From the NCBI RefSeq assembly GCF_000282495.1, contig NZ_AKJE01000025.1, positions 146,500 through 210,499 on the forward strand: DNA of 64,000 nucleotides, in the 5' to 3' direction. A program made the translations under genes and the position numbers. Under the pieces are notes generated by a model that made no database searches, was not told where the DNA came from, and was given only the letters and a program-made list of their open reading frames with translations. Positions 8,152 through 18,642 of this stretch are shown in pieces (the stretch's first letter is position 1; each line of letters opens with the position of its first letter). Source of the DNA: Pseudomonas sp. GM79 (GTDB lineage Bacteria; Pseudomonadota; Gammaproteobacteria; Pseudomonadales; Pseudomonadaceae).

Positions 8152-8757
8152 TCAGCGCCAGAAGAAGCTTTTTTCTTCTTCGGGTTTGTCTTTGAGGGGG
8201 CATTCCGGCCGTTGGCCGTAGTCGGTAAGGACGCAGGGTTTGACCTGACGTTTCTGCGCGAGGGAAGTGCGCTGCATGTGGAAGGGTTGATTGGCCGTGC
8301 GTTCGACGGTACGGCCCTGTTCGTCGAGGATTTCCACTGACAGGTTGTGGCTGCCGCGGTCGATGTTGCTCAGGGCGAACACCGGGCTCGGGCCGGGCTC
8401 GGCGGTGGGTTGGCCATCCAGCAGCAGGCGATAGCGATGGCCCTGTTGCAGGCCTGGTTCGCTGGTAACGCTGACGATCAATTCCCCGGCAGTGCTACGG
8501 ATCGTGGCATCCGGGTCCGGCACCAGCACACGAAGCATGTCGTAATGAAACAGTGGTTTGGCTTTCGTGGCCGCCACTGGCGCGGCGCCGCTCGGGTTGG
8601 CCGACATCCGATTGCTGGTCGCCAGTGGTACACGCTTGGCATTGCGGGTGCCCGGCTGATCGGTGAAGACCCGATTGCCCTGGGCATCGATGTAGGTGAA
8701 AACCTCGGCCATTGCCGGCAGGCTGATCAGGCAGGCGACCAACAGCCAGCACCTCAA
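8152..8757 (-). CDS. Secreted DUF4124-domain protein
   Basis: 201 residues. It has a signal peptide (MRCWLLVACLISLPAMA) followed at once by a DUF4124 motif (EVFTYIDAQGNRVFTDQPGTRNAKRVPL). A beta-sandwich-like C-terminal half follows (ELIVSVTSEPGLQQGHRYRLLLDG ... HNLSVEILDEQGRTV). It overlaps the preceding DUF4124 gene by four bases (ATGA), and the two share both domains, so they look like a tandem duplication. Function is unknown; periplasmic location is inferred from the signal peptide. Confidence 0.88.
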   Translation of the reverse strand: MRCWLLVACLISLPAMAEVFTYIDAQGNRVFTDQPGTRNAKRVPLATSNRMSANPSGAAPVAATKAKPLFHYDMLRVLVPDPDATIRSTAGELIVSVTSEPGLQQGHRYRLLLDGQPTAEPGPSPVFALSNIDRGSHNLSVEILDEQGRTVERTANQPFHMQRTSLAQKRQVKPCVLTDYGQRPECPLKDKPEEEKSFFWR

Positions 8758-9269
8758 GGCTTATGCACCCGTTGTACGGTGAAGGTCACGGTGGGGCTCT
8801 GCTGCACCACGTTTTGCCCATCGATCACCTGAACCGCGAGGCGGTGTTCGCCACGGTCGATGTTCACCAGTTGCAGAATCGGCACGTTGCTCGGTTGGCC
8901 GTAGGGTTGATCGTCCAGTAACAGCCTCAATCGATGAGAGCCTTGCAGGCGTGGTTGGATCAATACGCTAACCGTGAACGTGCCATTGTTGGCGCGCAAG
9001 GCTTCTTCGGTGGGCAGACCGGTCAGCTCCAGCACCTGATAGGCGCTGCCGGGCTGTTCGCGGCTACTGGATTGCGCAGGTGCTACAGGCTCGCCCGGAG
9101 GTTGACGCACGACGCTGTTGAGCGGTGGCAGCTCCACGGGCTGAGCCTTTACACCATCGGGCGGTTGATTGCTGTAGGCGGTGTTGCCGTTGGCATCGGT
9201 GTACTTGTAGATCTGCGCGGCGGCGGGCAGGGCGATCAGCACAAGCAGGCATAACAACAATGAGCGCAT
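8754..9269 (-). CDS. Secreted DUF4124-domain protein, paralogue of its neighbour
   Basis: 171 residues with signal peptide MRSLLLCLLVLIALPAAA and then the DUF4124 motif QIYKYTDANGNTAYSNQPPDG. A Pro-rich linker and a C-terminal domain follow (FTVSVLIQPRLQGSHRLRLLLDDQPYG ... GEHRLAVQVIDGQNVVQQSPTVTF), parallel to the same region of the downstream gene. The ATG at 9269 is chosen because the signal peptide starts there; a nine-residue extension is possible. The pair lies between glnA and ntrB and is likely one transcription unit. Function is unknown. Confidence 0.88.
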   Translation of the reverse strand: MRSLLLCLLVLIALPAAAQIYKYTDANGNTAYSNQPPDGVKAQPVELPPLNSVVRQPPGEPVAPAQSSSREQPGSAYQVLELTGLPTEEALRANNGTFTVSVLIQPRLQGSHRLRLLLDDQPYGQPSNVPILQLVNIDRGEHRLAVQVIDGQNVVQQSPTVTFTVQRVHKP

Positions 9270-9370
9270 TGCAGGCTTCCATTGGCCGTTGGGCAAGTGT
9301 CCGGCCCTGTTCCATTCATGGCGACTAAGCGCTGAGCATAGAGCACTTCAGCGCACATCGGCAGGTCGGC

Positions 9371-9919
9371 TCAGTGGCTGGCGCTGCACAACTCAGCGGT
9401 GGCGCGTACCTGGGCAAGCCCGCGCAGTGGCGCTTGGGCACCGCTTTTATTGGCCTTGGCCAGCCAAGCCGGGCACTGCGGGTCGTTGCGATAAGGGCTG
9501 AAATCGGCCAGTTGTTGCAGCAGGCGTTTTTGTAACCGGTCAAGTTGCGGGCGGATCTGCCCGACGAGATCGGGGCGAGGATCGTTGGGGGCCTTGCCTT
9601 GGGCATGCCAGTCAGACAAATGCGCGTATTGCACCAGTTTGTTGGCCTCGATCTGCGCAGAAAAGAACTGTTCGACGGCTTCGTTGCTCAATTTATAGGC
9701 TGGTGCGAGGGCGACGGCGCCGGCAATGACTTCGCGCTCGCGCTGCCGGTCTTCGACCGGTTTGCCGCTGTCCCATTTGCTCAGCGCGACCTGATCGGCA
9801 ATCGCCAGGCGTTCTTCGATGGTGCCAAGCAACGGGGCGAGGGCGGCAGGTGCCGGGCTGGCAAAAGCGCTGTTGGCCAGCAGGGCGGTGAGCAGGGCAA
9901 GGCATGGACGTAGGCGCAT
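9371..9919 (-). CDS. Periplasmic chorismate mutase, AroQ-gamma type
   Basis: 182 residues with a signal peptide (MRLRPCLALLTALLANSAFA). An all-helical domain with AroQ-gamma traits follows: LLGTIEERLAIADQVALSKWDSGKPVEDRQRE, then VEQFFSAQIEANKLVQYAHLSDW, and a late pair of cysteines that could form a disulfide. The mutase converts chorismate to prephenate; the secreted form is known in several proteobacteria. The ATG at 9919 places the signal peptide at the N-terminus. It sits between glnA and the DUF4124 pair. The call rests on remembered family motifs, so a domain search is the deciding test. Confidence 0.75.
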   Translation of the reverse strand: MRLRPCLALLTALLANSAFASPAPAALAPLLGTIEERLAIADQVALSKWDSGKPVEDRQREREVIAGAVALAPAYKLSNEAVEQFFSAQIEANKLVQYAHLSDWHAQGKAPNDPRPDLVGQIRPQLDRLQKRLLQQLADFSPYRNDPQCPAWLAKANKSGAQAPLRGLAQVRATAELCSASH

Positions 9920-9992
9920 GGGGCATCTCGGCTTTATCGGATGAAAGCCATGATGCACGCAACCGGGCATCCGATGACAGACGGTCGCCCAT

Positions 9993-10016
9993 AAAAAAGG
10001 CCTCCCGAAGGAGGCC
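9993..10016 (-). terminator. Rho-independent terminator of glnA
   Basis: Minus strand GGCCTCC-TTC-GGGAGGCC followed by TTTTTT, 38 bases past the glnA stop. Confidence 0.9.
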
Positions 10017-10053
10017 TCTCTTTTGTCACGCCGCGTAGCGCGGCGCTACCGGA

Positions 10054-11460
10054 TCAGCAGCTGTAGTACAGCTCATATTCCAGTGGGTGTACGAAGGTAC
10101 GAACCTTGATTTCTTCTTCGCTTTTCAGGGCGATGTAAGCGTCGATGAAGTCGTCGCTGAAAACGCCGCCTTTGGTCAGGAACGCACGACCTTTGTCCAG
10201 CTCTTCCAGGGCTTCTTTCAGGCTGCCGCAAACTTGTGGGATCTCTTTCGCCTCTTCAGGCGGCAGGTCGTACAGGTTTTTGTCAGCTGCGTCGCCTGGG
10301 TGGATCTTGTTCTGGATGCCGTCCAGGCCAGCCATCAACAGTGCAGCGAAGCCCAGGTACGGGTTAGCTGCCGGATCCGGGAAGCGAGCTTCGATACGGC
10401 GAGCGCGAGGGCTGGACACGTAAGGAATACGGATCGAAGCCGAACGGTTGCGAGCCGAGTAAGCCAGCATCACTGGCGCTTCGAAACCTGGGACCAGACG
10501 CTTGTAGGAGTTGGTCGACGGGTTGGTGAAGCCGTTCAGAGCCTTACCGTGCTTGATGATGCCGCCGATGAAGTACAGAGCGGTATCGGACAGGCCGGCA
10601 TAGCCTTCGCCAGCGAAGGTGTTCTTGCCATCTTTGGCGATGGACAGGTGAACGTGCATACCCGAACCGTTGTCGCCGTACAGAGGCTTAGGCATGAAGG
10701 TCGCGGTGCGGCCGTATGCGTCAGCAACGTTGTGTACGCAGTACTTCAGGGTTTGAACTTCGTCAGCCTTGGCAACCAGGGTGTTGAACTTCACGCCGAT
10801 TTCGTTCTGGCCGGCAGTCGCCACTTCGTGGTGGTGAACTTCGATGACCAGGCCCATTTCTTCCATGGCGTTGCACATGGAGGTACGGATTTCGTGGTCG
10901 TGGTCGAACGGTGGAACAGGGAAGTAGCCGCCTTTGACGCCTGGACGGTGGCCTTTGTTGCCGCCTTCCACGTCCTGGTCGGACATCCACGAACCTTGTT
11001 CGGAGAAGATTTTGAACATCGAACCGGAGATGTCGGACTTGAACTTCACTTCGTCGAAGATGAAGAATTCAGGCTCTGGACCCACGAATACGGTGTCGCC
11101 GATACCGGTCGACTTCAGATATTCCTCGGCACGCTTGGCGATCGCACGTGGGTCACGGTCGTAGCCTTGCATGGTCGAAGGCTCGATCACGTCGCAAACC
11201 AGGATCAGGGTCGGCTCTTCGGTGAACGGGTCGAGAACGGCAGTGCTGTCGTCCGGCATCAGGATCATGTCGGAAGCTTCGATGCCTTTCCAGCCAGCGA
11301 TGGAGGAACCGTCGAACATTTTGCCTTCTTCGAAGAAAGCTTCATCCAGCCCATCGCGAGCCGGCATGGTCACGTGGTGCTGAGTGCCTTTTGTGTCCGT
11401 GAAGCGCAGATCAATCCACTTGACGTCATGATCTTTGATGAGTTGAACCGACTTCGACAT
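10054..11460 (-). CDS. glnA: Glutamine synthetase type I
   Basis: 468 residues, the standard length of the dodecameric enzyme that makes glutamine from glutamate, ammonia and ATP. Visible features are the glutamate-binding loop [10 protein letters not shown], the ATP-site segment [27 protein letters not shown], and the adenylylation loop with its tyrosine in [10 protein letters not shown]. That tyrosine indicates control by the GlnE adenylyltransferase. The ATG is preceded by GGAGGACACT. A sigma54 promoter about 90 bases upstream and a strong terminator make it a single transcription unit. Confidence 0.98.
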   Translation of the reverse strand: MSKSVQLIKDHDVKWIDLRFTDTKGTQHHVTMPARDGLDEAFFEEGKMFDGSSIAGWKGIEASDMILMPDDSTAVLDPFTEEPTLILVCDVIEPSTMQGYDRDPRAIAKRAEEYLKSTGIGDTVFVGPEPEFFIFDEVKFKSDISGSMFKIFSEQGSWMSDQDVEGGNKGHRPGVKGGYFPVPPFDHDHEIRTSMCNAMEEMGLVIEVHHHEVATAGQNEIGVKFNTLVAKADEVQTLKYCVHNVADAYGRTATFMPKPLYGDNGSGMHVHLSIAKDGKNTFAGEGYAGLSDTALYFIGGIIKHGKALNGFTNPSTNSYKRLVPGFEAPVMLAYSARNRSASIRIPYVSSPRARRIEARFPDPAANPYLGFAALLMAGLDGIQNKIHPGDAADKNLYDLPPEEAKEIPQVCGSLKEALEELDKGRAFLTKGGVFSDDFIDAYIALKSEEEIKVRTFVHPLEYELYYSC

Positions 11461-11558
11461 AGTGTCCTCCGGGTGGCTTCGGGCTTAGTAGTGGATGCCC
11501 TTAGAATGTGGGTGATGCCGGCGCGAATACTCTGCCAAGGCAACCTGCCTCACAAGGG

Positions 11559-11574
11559 AGCAAATTGCATGCCA
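11559..11574 (-). promoter_or_regulatory. Sigma54 promoter of glnA
   Basis: On the minus strand the sequence is TGGCATGCAATTTGCT, matching TGGCACG-N4-TTGCW with one mismatch. The predicted start is near 11548. NtrC half-sites (GGTGCA at 11618-11623, TGCAC at 11707-11711) lie upstream, but no full 17-base dyad is visible. Confidence 0.8.
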
Positions 11575-11742
11575 GTGCCCCACCATGGGTTTTTTGCCCC
11601 AATATCACGCTTATAAAGGTGCAATGCCTCGAAAAGCGCCAAACCTCGCCCTGTAATGTAGCGTCGAATTCCATAAATGACCTGTTTCGGTGCGCTCAAA
11701 ACCTTCTGCACATTAACTGGTTAAACCTTGAGCAATTTCCGC

Positions 11743-11748
11743 TATAAT
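11743..11748 (+). promoter_or_regulatory. Minus-10 box of thiI
   Basis: A perfect TATAAT, with a weak GTTAAA 17 bases upstream. The start near 11755 shows that the in-frame ATG at 11728 is not used. Confidence 0.5.
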
Positions 11749-11790
11749 CCGCGCCCCCCTTTTTCGGCTGGCCCAGCGCGCGCTGTTTTC

Positions 11791-13245
11791 ATGAAACTAA
11801 TCGTAAAAGTCTTCCCCGAGATCACCATCAAGAGCCGCCCGGTACGGATGCGTTTCATCCGCCAGTTGGCTAAAAACATCCGTACCGTGCTCCGCGACCT
11901 GGACCCGGCTGTGGTGGTGAACGGTGTGTGGGACAATCTCGAGCTGGAAACCCGCGTCAGCGAGCCGAAAGCCCTGAAGGAGATGACCGAGCGCCTGAGC
12001 TGCATGCCGGGCATCGCGCATTTCCTGCAGGTCGATGAATACCCGTTGGGCGACTTCGACGACATCGTCGCCAAGTGCAAGCAGCATTTCGGTGACGCCC
12101 TGGCCGGGAAGATCTTTTCGGTGCGCTGCAAGCGTGCCGGCAAGCACGAATTCAGCTCCATGGACGTCGAGAAATACGTCGGCAGCCAACTGCGTCGTCA
12201 GTGCGGCGCCGCCGGAATCTCGCTCAAACAGCCTGAAATCGAAGTTCGCATCGAAATTCGCGACAAACGGTTGTTCGTGATCCACAGCCAACACAACAGC
12301 ATCGGCGGTTATCCGCTGGGTGCCCTGGAACAGACGCTTGTACTGATGTCCGGTGGCTTCGATTCCACCGTCGCCGCCTACCAGATCATGCGCCGCGGGC
12401 TGATGGCCCACTTCTGCTTCTTCAATCTGGGCGGACGAGCCCATGAATTGGGCGTCATGGAAGTCGCGCACTTCATCTGGAAGAAGTACGGCAGCTCCCA
12501 ACGCGTGTTATTTGTCAGTGTGCCGTTCGAGGAAGTACTGGGAGAAATTCTCGGGAAAGTCGATAACAGTCATATGGGTGTAGTTTTGAAGCGTATGATG
12601 TTGCGCGCTGCTTCCCGTATTGCCGATCGGCTGGAGATCGAAGCGCTGGTCACCGGCGAAGCGATTTCCCAGGTGTCGAGCCAGACGTTGCCGAACCTGT
12701 CCGTGATCGACTGCGTGACCGACAAGCTGGTCTTGCGCCCGCTGATCGCCAGTCACAAGCAGGACATCATCGACCTGGCCAACGAAATCGGTACTGCCGA
12801 TTTCGCCAAGCACATGCCGGAATACTGCGGGGTCATCTCGGTGAACCCAAAGACCCACGCCAAGCGTCCACGCGTGGAGCATGAAGAGAAAGAATTCGAC
12901 ATGGCGGTACTCGAGCGTGCGCTCGAGAACGCCAAACTGGTGCCGATCGATCGCGTAATCGACGAATTGGGCCAGGATTTGCAGATCGAAGAAGTCAGCG
13001 AAGCACTGGCGGGCCAGATCATCATCGATATCCGTCACCCGGATGCCGCTGAAGACGAGCCGCTGGAACTCGCTGGCATTGAGGTACAAGCGATGCCGTT
13101 TTATGCACTGAACGCTCGTTTCAAGGAACTGGACCCTACTCGCCAGTACCTGCTGTATTGCGACAAAGGCGTGATGAGTCGCCTGCATGCCCACCATTTG
13201 CTCAGTGAGGGGCATGCCAATGTGCGCGTTTATCGACCGAGCTAA
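11791..13245 (+). CDS. thiI: tRNA 4-thiouridine synthase / thiamine sulfur transferase ThiI
   Basis: 484 residues in three parts. The N-terminal ferredoxin-like and THUMP region comes first, with [19 protein letters not shown]. The PP-loop ATP-binding motif [16 protein letters not shown] is near residue 185. A C-terminal rhodanese domain carries the sulfur-carrying cysteine in [10 protein letters not shown]. It uses sulfur from IscS to make 4-thiouridine at tRNA position 8 and, in many bacteria, to supply sulfur for the thiazole of thiamine. The ATG at 11791 matches the family N-terminus and lies downstream of the TATAAT at 11743. Confidence 0.96.
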   Translation: MKLIVKVFPEITIKSRPVRMRFIRQLAKNIRTVLRDLDPAVVVNGVWDNLELETRVSEPKALKEMTERLSCMPGIAHFLQVDEYPLGDFDDIVAKCKQHFGDALAGKIFSVRCKRAGKHEFSSMDVEKYVGSQLRRQCGAAGISLKQPEIEVRIEIRDKRLFVIHSQHNSIGGYPLGALEQTLVLMSGGFDSTVAAYQIMRRGLMAHFCFFNLGGRAHELGVMEVAHFIWKKYGSSQRVLFVSVPFEEVLGEILGKVDNSHMGVVLKRMMLRAASRIADRLEIEALVTGEAISQVSSQTLPNLSVIDCVTDKLVLRPLIASHKQDIIDLANEIGTADFAKHMPEYCGVISVNPKTHAKRPRVEHEEKEFDMAVLERALENAKLVPIDRVIDELGQDLQIEEVSEALAGQIIIDIRHPDAAEDEPLELAGIEVQAMPFYALNARFKELDPTRQYLLYCDKGVMSRLHAHHLLSEGHANVRVYRPS

Positions 13246-13384
13246 GTGCCCGGGGCTGTTTGCCTGTGGCCTGCGTCACCGGCCCCCCGACGCCGCCGTC
13301 AAGCTGTAACGGCTTTGCCGGACTCTACTGTAAATCGCTGCCAAGACTTGTCAGCACACCGAATCCTCTGATCGAGATACACAA

Positions 13385-15205
13385 GTGATCGAAAATCTAC
13401 GCAACATCGCCATCATTGCTCACGTTGACCATGGTAAAACCACCCTGGTAGACAAACTCTTGCGTCAATCCGGCACCCTGGAGCGCAACGAGCTCAACGA
13501 CGAGCGCGTGATGGACTCCAACGACCAGGAAAAAGAGCGCGGTATTACCATTCTGGCGAAAAACACCGCCATCAACTGGAACGGCTACCACATCAACATC
13601 GTGGACACCCCGGGCCACGCCGACTTCGGCGGCGAAGTTGAACGCGTAATGTCGATGGTTGACTCCGTTCTGCTGCTGGTTGACGCTCAAGACGGCCCTA
13701 TGCCGCAAACCCGTTTCGTGACCAAGAAGGCTTTCGAAGCCGGCCTGCGTCCAATCGTGGTGATCAACAAGGTTGACCGTCCAGGCGCGCGTCCGGACTG
13801 GGTTCTGGACCAGATCTTCGACCTGTTCGACAACCTCGGTGCTACCGAAGAACAGCTGGACTTCAAAGTCGTCTACGCCTCGGCCCTGAACGGCATTGCC
13901 GGTCTGGAACACACCGACATGGCTGAAGACATGACTCCGCTGTACCAGTCGATCGTCGACAACGTACCTGCGCCGAAAGTCGACCGTGACGGTCCGTTCC
14001 AGATGCAAATCTCCGCTCTGGACTACAACAGCTTCCTGGGTGTTATCGGCGTTGGCCGTATCGCTCGTGGTCGCGTCAAGCCGAACACCCCGGTTGTCGC
14101 TATCGGTGCCGACGGCAAGAAGCGTAACGGTCGTATCCTGAAGCTGATGGGTCACCACGGTCTGCACCGTGTAGACGTTGAAGAAGCTGCTGCAGGCGAC
14201 ATCGTGTGCATCAGCGGTATGGACTCGCTGTTCATCTCCGACACCCTGTGCCACCCGGACACCGTTGAAGCGATGAAGCCGTTGACTGTCGACGAGCCAA
14301 CCGTTTCCATGACCTTCCAGGTAAACGACTCGCCTTTCTGCGGTAAAGAAGGCAAGTTCGTGACTTCCCGTAACATCAAGGAACGTCTGGACAAAGAGCT
14401 GCTGTACAACGTTGCACTGCGCGTTGAAGAAGGCGACTCGGCTGACAAGTTCAAGGTTTCCGGCCGTGGCGAACTGCACCTCTCGGTACTGATCGAAACC
14501 ATGCGTCGCGAAGGCTTCGAAATGGCTGTAGGCCGTCCGGAAGTGATCATCCGTCTGGTTGACGGCGTGAAGCACGAACCGTTCGAAAACGTCACCATCG
14601 ACCTGCCGGAAGAATCCCAGGGCAAGGTGATGGAAGAGATGGGCCTGCGTAAGGGCGACCTGACCAACATGGTGCCGGATGGCAAGGGCCGTGTACGTCT
14701 GGAATACAACATCCCTGCTCGTGGTCTGATCGGTTTCCGTAACCAGTTCCTGACCCTGACCAACGGTGCTGGCATCCTGACCTCGATCTTCGACCGTTAC
14801 GACGTGATGAAGTCCGGCGACATGTCCGGCCGTCAGAACGGCGTTCTGGTTTCGGTTGAAACCGGCAAGGCACTGACCTACTCCCTGGAAACCCTGCAGG
14901 CGCGTGGCAAGCTGTTCGTCGAACACGGCCAGGAAATCTACAACGGTCAGATCGTTGGTCTGAACAGCCGTGACAACGACCTGGGCGTCAACCCTACCAA
15001 GGGCAAGAAGCTCGACAACATGCGTGCTTCGGGTAAAGACGAAACCATCGCTCTGGTTCCACCTGTTCGCTTCACCCTGGAACAGGCTCTGGAATTCATC
15101 CAGGACGACGAGCTGTGCGAAGTGACTCCTAAGTCCATTCGTCTTCGCAAGAAGATTCTGGACGAAAGCGAGCGTACCCGCGCTGCCAAGAAAGCCAAGG
15201 CGTAA
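13385..15205 (+). CDS. typA: Ribosome-associated GTPase TypA/BipA
   Basis: 606 residues, a translational GTPase of the EF-G family that helps 50S assembly and stress adaptation. G motifs are [10 protein letters not shown] (G1), the switch I segment [27 protein letters not shown] (G3) and [10 protein letters not shown] (G4). The BipA-specific C-terminal region follows. The start is GTG at 13385 ([17 protein letters not shown]), with only a weak GAG upstream. It is followed by its own terminator. The 139-base gap after thiI shows no strong promoter by eye. Confidence 0.97.
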   Translation: MIENLRNIAIIAHVDHGKTTLVDKLLRQSGTLERNELNDERVMDSNDQEKERGITILAKNTAINWNGYHINIVDTPGHADFGGEVERVMSMVDSVLLLVDAQDGPMPQTRFVTKKAFEAGLRPIVVINKVDRPGARPDWVLDQIFDLFDNLGATEEQLDFKVVYASALNGIAGLEHTDMAEDMTPLYQSIVDNVPAPKVDRDGPFQMQISALDYNSFLGVIGVGRIARGRVKPNTPVVAIGADGKKRNGRILKLMGHHGLHRVDVEEAAAGDIVCISGMDSLFISDTLCHPDTVEAMKPLTVDEPTVSMTFQVNDSPFCGKEGKFVTSRNIKERLDKELLYNVALRVEEGDSADKFKVSGRGELHLSVLIETMRREGFEMAVGRPEVIIRLVDGVKHEPFENVTIDLPEESQGKVMEEMGLRKGDLTNMVPDGKGRVRLEYNIPARGLIGFRNQFLTLTNGAGILTSIFDRYDVMKSGDMSGRQNGVLVSVETGKALTYSLETLQARGKLFVEHGQEIYNGQIVGLNSRDNDLGVNPTKGKKLDNMRASGKDETIALVPPVRFTLEQALEFIQDDELCEVTPKSIRLRKKILDESERTRAAKKAKA

Positions 15206-15222
15206 TTAGCCCCGGCTGAACG

Positions 15223-15257
15223 AAAACGCCCCCGACCGCAAGGTCGGGGGCGTTTTT
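15223..15257 (+). terminator. Terminator of typA
   Basis: AACGCCCCCGACC-GCAA-GGTCGGGGGCGTTTTT, a long GC-rich hairpin with a T run, starting 18 bases after the typA stop. Confidence 0.93.
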
Positions 15258-15294
15258 GTTTGTCTGGGTTTTTTGCGGTGTTTGTGAGGGCCTC

Positions 15295-15387
15295 TTCGCG
15301 AGCAAGCCCGCTCCCACAGGGGATTTGTTCTTTACAGATGATCTGTGTTCAACGCCAATCCCCTGTGGGAGCGGGCTTGCTCGCGAA
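15295..15387. repeat. Two REP sequences facing each other
   Basis: A reverse-oriented REP at 15295-15318 and a forward REP at 15364-15387, separated by about 45 bases. This is the opposite order to the usual REPIN. Confidence 0.88.
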
Positions 15388-15423
15388 AGCGGTCTGTCTA
15401 TCGCTGAAGAACTCAACGATTGT

Positions 15424-15861
15424 TTAAAACTTGTCCAGCGTCCGCGGATTGTTCTCGCGCACCACTTCTTTTGGCTTGTACGCGCAATACCCCGGCCGCG
15501 GTCCGATCTTCGGGTGATTGCGGCAGGTATCCGGGCGCTTATCATAAATAGTGCACAAACGGCTCTTGCGATCCAGGTACAGGCAATCGTTGTTGCTCAT
15601 GCGCTGAAGGGTGAAGATCTCGGACTTCTGGTTATAGCGCTCGACGATACCTTCCTTCTGCAAACGCTTGGCGATGTTCTTCGGCGGATCGCCACGCTCG
15701 AATTCGTCGACGATACCGATACGGATCAGATCCTTGATCTTGACCTCGACCGGCAAGGTGCAGCAGCTGGACACGCAGGAACCGCACATCGGGGCAGAGT
15801 ATTTTGCCCAGGTATCGAGGCGATCGATCTCCGCGGCGGCGATCAGGTTGGGCTTCATCAT
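15424..15861 (-). CDS. YkgJ-family cysteine-cluster protein
   Basis: 145 residues with cysteines arranged as CGSCVSSCC near residue 26, then single cysteines in NDCLYLD, LCTIYDKRPDTCRNHP and PGYCAY. This is the zinc- or iron-binding cysteine cluster pattern of the YkgJ family. The biochemical role is unknown. It is a single gene, convergent with typA and divergent from glgP. The start could be either of two adjacent ATG codons (15861 or 15858). Confidence 0.9.
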   Translation of the reverse strand: MMKPNLIAAAEIDRLDTWAKYSAPMCGSCVSSCCTLPVEVKIKDLIRIGIVDEFERGDPPKNIAKRLQKEGIVERYNQKSEIFTLQRMSNNDCLYLDRKSRLCTIYDKRPDTCRNHPKIGPRPGYCAYKPKEVVRENNPRTLDKF

Positions 15862-16117
15862 CGGTTGTTACCAGCGTGTGCATCAGGGCGCGCGATCATA
15901 CCGGGACTGGTGGATTTTTGAACAACCTTTCGCCAGATTTTTTCGCTTGGCGCAAAATAATCCCTGTGTCCGGCACGGCCCCTGCATTGTTTCTGGCACG
16001 CGACAACGTAATGTCGACCTATCTCGCACTAACAGGAAAAACTGCCGAACCAGAGTCTCAATGGTCTGTCAGACCGACTAGGCTCAGACAACTTCACGCT
16101 CGCTCGAGGTCTTATCG

Positions 16118-18568
16118 ATGACTCAAGAACCACTTGTTCGCGAAGCAGAGGTGGCCGCATTCCGCGACGCCGTCTTGACCAAGCTTACCTACGCGGTGGG
16201 CAAAGACCCTGATCACGCCTTCGACCACGACTGGTTCGAAGCCATCGCCCTGGCGGCGCGCGATCACATGGTCGAGCACTGGATGGACCACACCCGGCAG
16301 ATCTACCGCAAAGGCCAGAAACGGGTCTATTACCTCTCCCTTGAATTCCTGATCGGCCGCTTGCTCTATGACAGCCTGAGCAATCTCGGCCTGCTCGATG
16401 TGGCCCGCGAGGCCATGACCGAACTTGGCGTCGACATCGAACGCATCCGTCTGCTGGAGCCCGATGCGGCACTGGGCAATGGAGGCCTCGGGCGTCTGGC
16501 GGCGTGCTTCATGGAAAGCATGTCGACCCTGGGCATCGCCGGCCATGGTTATGGCATTCGTTACGAACACGGTTTGTTCCGTCAGGCCATCGTCGACGGC
16601 TGGCAGCAGGAGCAGACCGAACACTGGCTGGATTTCGGCAACCCATGGGAGTTCGAACGGCCGGAGGTCGCCTACCCGATCGGCTTCGGCGGCAGTGTCG
16701 AAACCGTGACCGATGAGAACGGCAAATCCAGGCAAGTCTGGTCCCCGGCGGAAACCGTGCGGGCCATTGCCTATGACACCCCGGTGGTCGGTTGGCGCGG
16801 CGCGAGTGTCAACACGCTACGACTGTGGCGTGCCCGGGCCATGGAAGAGTTGCACCTGGAACGCTTCAATGCGGGCGACCACCTGGGCGCGGTAGCAGAA
16901 GTGGCCCGGGCTGAAAGTATCTCCCGCGTGCTCTACCCGGCGGACAGCACCGAGGCCGGCCAGGAGCTGCGTCTGCGTCAGGAATACTTCTTCGTCGCCG
17001 CGTCCCTGCAGGATTTGCTGCGCCGCCATCGCAACATGCACACCTCGGTGCTGACCCTGGGTGATCACGCGGCCATTCAACTCAACGACACTCACCCCTC
17101 GATTGCCGTGGCCGAGTTGATGCGTCAGTTGGTCGACGTTTATGACGTGGCGTGGGATGCGGCGTGGCAGGTCACCGTCGACACGCTGTCGTACACCAAC
17201 CACACGTTGTTGCCGGAAGCGCTGGAAACCTGGCCGGTCGGTTTGATGGAACGGATGCTGCCACGGCACATGCAGATCATTTACTTGATCAACGCCCAGC
17301 ACATCGACTCATTGCGGGCCAAGGGCGTTCACGATTTCGACGTATTGCGTGCGGTGTCGCTGATCGAGGAGGACAACGGTCGTCGCGTGCGCATGGGTAA
17401 CCTGGCATTCCTTGGTTCCCACAGTGTCAACGGCGTGTCCGGCCTGCACACGCAGCTGATGCGCAGCACAGTGTTTTCCGAGTTGCATAAACTCTATCCG
17501 GAGCGGATCAACAACAAGACCAACGGCATTACCTTCCGCCGCTGGCTCTACCAGGCGAACCCCGAGCTGACTTCGATGATGGTCGACGCCCTCGGCCCGG
17601 ATCTGCTGGATAACCCCGAAGAAAGCCTGATAGGGCTGGAACCGTTTGCCGAGAAGACTGCATTCCGCAAACAGTTCGCCGAACAGCGGCTGCACAGTAA
17701 GAAAGCTCTGGCGTACCTGATTCATGAACGGCTGGGGGTTGCGATCAACCCGGCGGCGATGTTCGACGTGCAGGTCAAGCGGATCCACGAATACAAACGT
17801 CAGTTGCTCAACCTGCTGCACACCGTTGCGCTGTATCAGGCGATTCGTGCCGAACCGGAAATAGACTGGGTGCCGCGGGTGAAAATCTTCGCCGGCAAGG
17901 CGGCGGCCAGTTATCACCAGGCCAAATTGATCATCAAACTGACCAACGACATCGCCCGGGTGGTCAACAACGACCCGACCGTGCGTGGTTTGCTCAAAGT
18001 GGTGTTCTTGCCCAACTACAACGTCAGCCTAGCCGAAAGCATCATTCCAGCGGCGGATTTGTCGGAACAGATTTCCACCGCAGGCTTCGAGGCCTCTGGC
18101 ACCAGCAACATGAAGTTCGGCCTCAACGGCGCGCTGACCATCGGCACCCTGGACGGGGCCAACGTGGAGATGAGCGAGCGCATTGGTGTCGAACACATGT
18201 TCATCTTCGGCCTCAGCGCCGAGCAAGTGGAAGCGCGCAAGCTCAACCATGAGTTCAACGCGGCACCGGACATTGCTGCCTCCCATCGACTCAACGATGT
18301 GTTGCAAGCGATTCGCGGAGGGGTGTTCTCGCCAGACGATCCGTCCCGCTACACCACCCTGATTGATTCGCTGGTGGACTATGACCGCTTCCTGGTCTGC
18401 GCCGATTTCGATTCTTACTGGAACGCTCAGATGCGGGTCGAGGCTCATTGGCACGACTCCAAAGAATGGTGGCGCTCGGCGGTATTGAGCAGCGCGCGGA
18501 TGGGCTGGTTCTCGTCCGACCGGACCATTCGCGAGTACGCCACGGATATCTGGAAGGCACTGGAGTAA
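16118..18568 (+). CDS. glgP: Glycogen/alpha-glucan phosphorylase
   Basis: 816 residues of the GT35 family, which releases glucose-1-phosphate from alpha-1,4-glucans using pyridoxal phosphate. Visible motifs include EPDAALGNGGLGRLAACFMES, HLNDTHPSIAVAEL-type sequence (IQLNDTHPSIA), KIFAGKAAASYHQAK, and the PLP-lysine region GFEASGTSNMKFGLNG. Length is typical of the bacterial enzyme. It stands alone; the 256-base gap upstream, shared with the divergent YkgJ gene, must hold both promoters, though I see no strong box in it. Confidence 0.96.
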   Translation: MTQEPLVREAEVAAFRDAVLTKLTYAVGKDPDHAFDHDWFEAIALAARDHMVEHWMDHTRQIYRKGQKRVYYLSLEFLIGRLLYDSLSNLGLLDVAREAMTELGVDIERIRLLEPDAALGNGGLGRLAACFMESMSTLGIAGHGYGIRYEHGLFRQAIVDGWQQEQTEHWLDFGNPWEFERPEVAYPIGFGGSVETVTDENGKSRQVWSPAETVRAIAYDTPVVGWRGASVNTLRLWRARAMEELHLERFNAGDHLGAVAEVARAESISRVLYPADSTEAGQELRLRQEYFFVAASLQDLLRRHRNMHTSVLTLGDHAAIQLNDTHPSIAVAELMRQLVDVYDVAWDAAWQVTVDTLSYTNHTLLPEALETWPVGLMERMLPRHMQIIYLINAQHIDSLRAKGVHDFDVLRAVSLIEEDNGRRVRMGNLAFLGSHSVNGVSGLHTQLMRSTVFSELHKLYPERINNKTNGITFRRWLYQANPELTSMMVDALGPDLLDNPEESLIGLEPFAEKTAFRKQFAEQRLHSKKALAYLIHERLGVAINPAAMFDVQVKRIHEYKRQLLNLLHTVALYQAIRAEPEIDWVPRVKIFAGKAAASYHQAKLIIKLTNDIARVVNNDPTVRGLLKVVFLPNYNVSLAESIIPAADLSEQISTAGFEASGTSNMKFGLNGALTIGTLDGANVEMSERIGVEHMFIFGLSAEQVEARKLNHEFNAAPDIAASHRLNDVLQAIRGGVFSPDDPSRYTTLIDSLVDYDRFLVCADFDSYWNAQMRVEAHWHDSKEWWRSAVLSSARMGWFSSDRTIREYATDIWKALE

Positions 18569-18642
18569 CTTTCTGCAACAAATGTGCGCAAGGCCCAACG
18601 TCCGTTGGGCCTGATCGATATACTAAGCACCAACTTGACCCT

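Noticed and set aside
10087..14926. Open frames of about 509 codons antisense to glnA (10087-11616) and to typA (13397-14926)
   Set aside because: Both mirror highly expressed conserved genes with strong codon bias. Their translations are rich in Val, His and Gln without domains.
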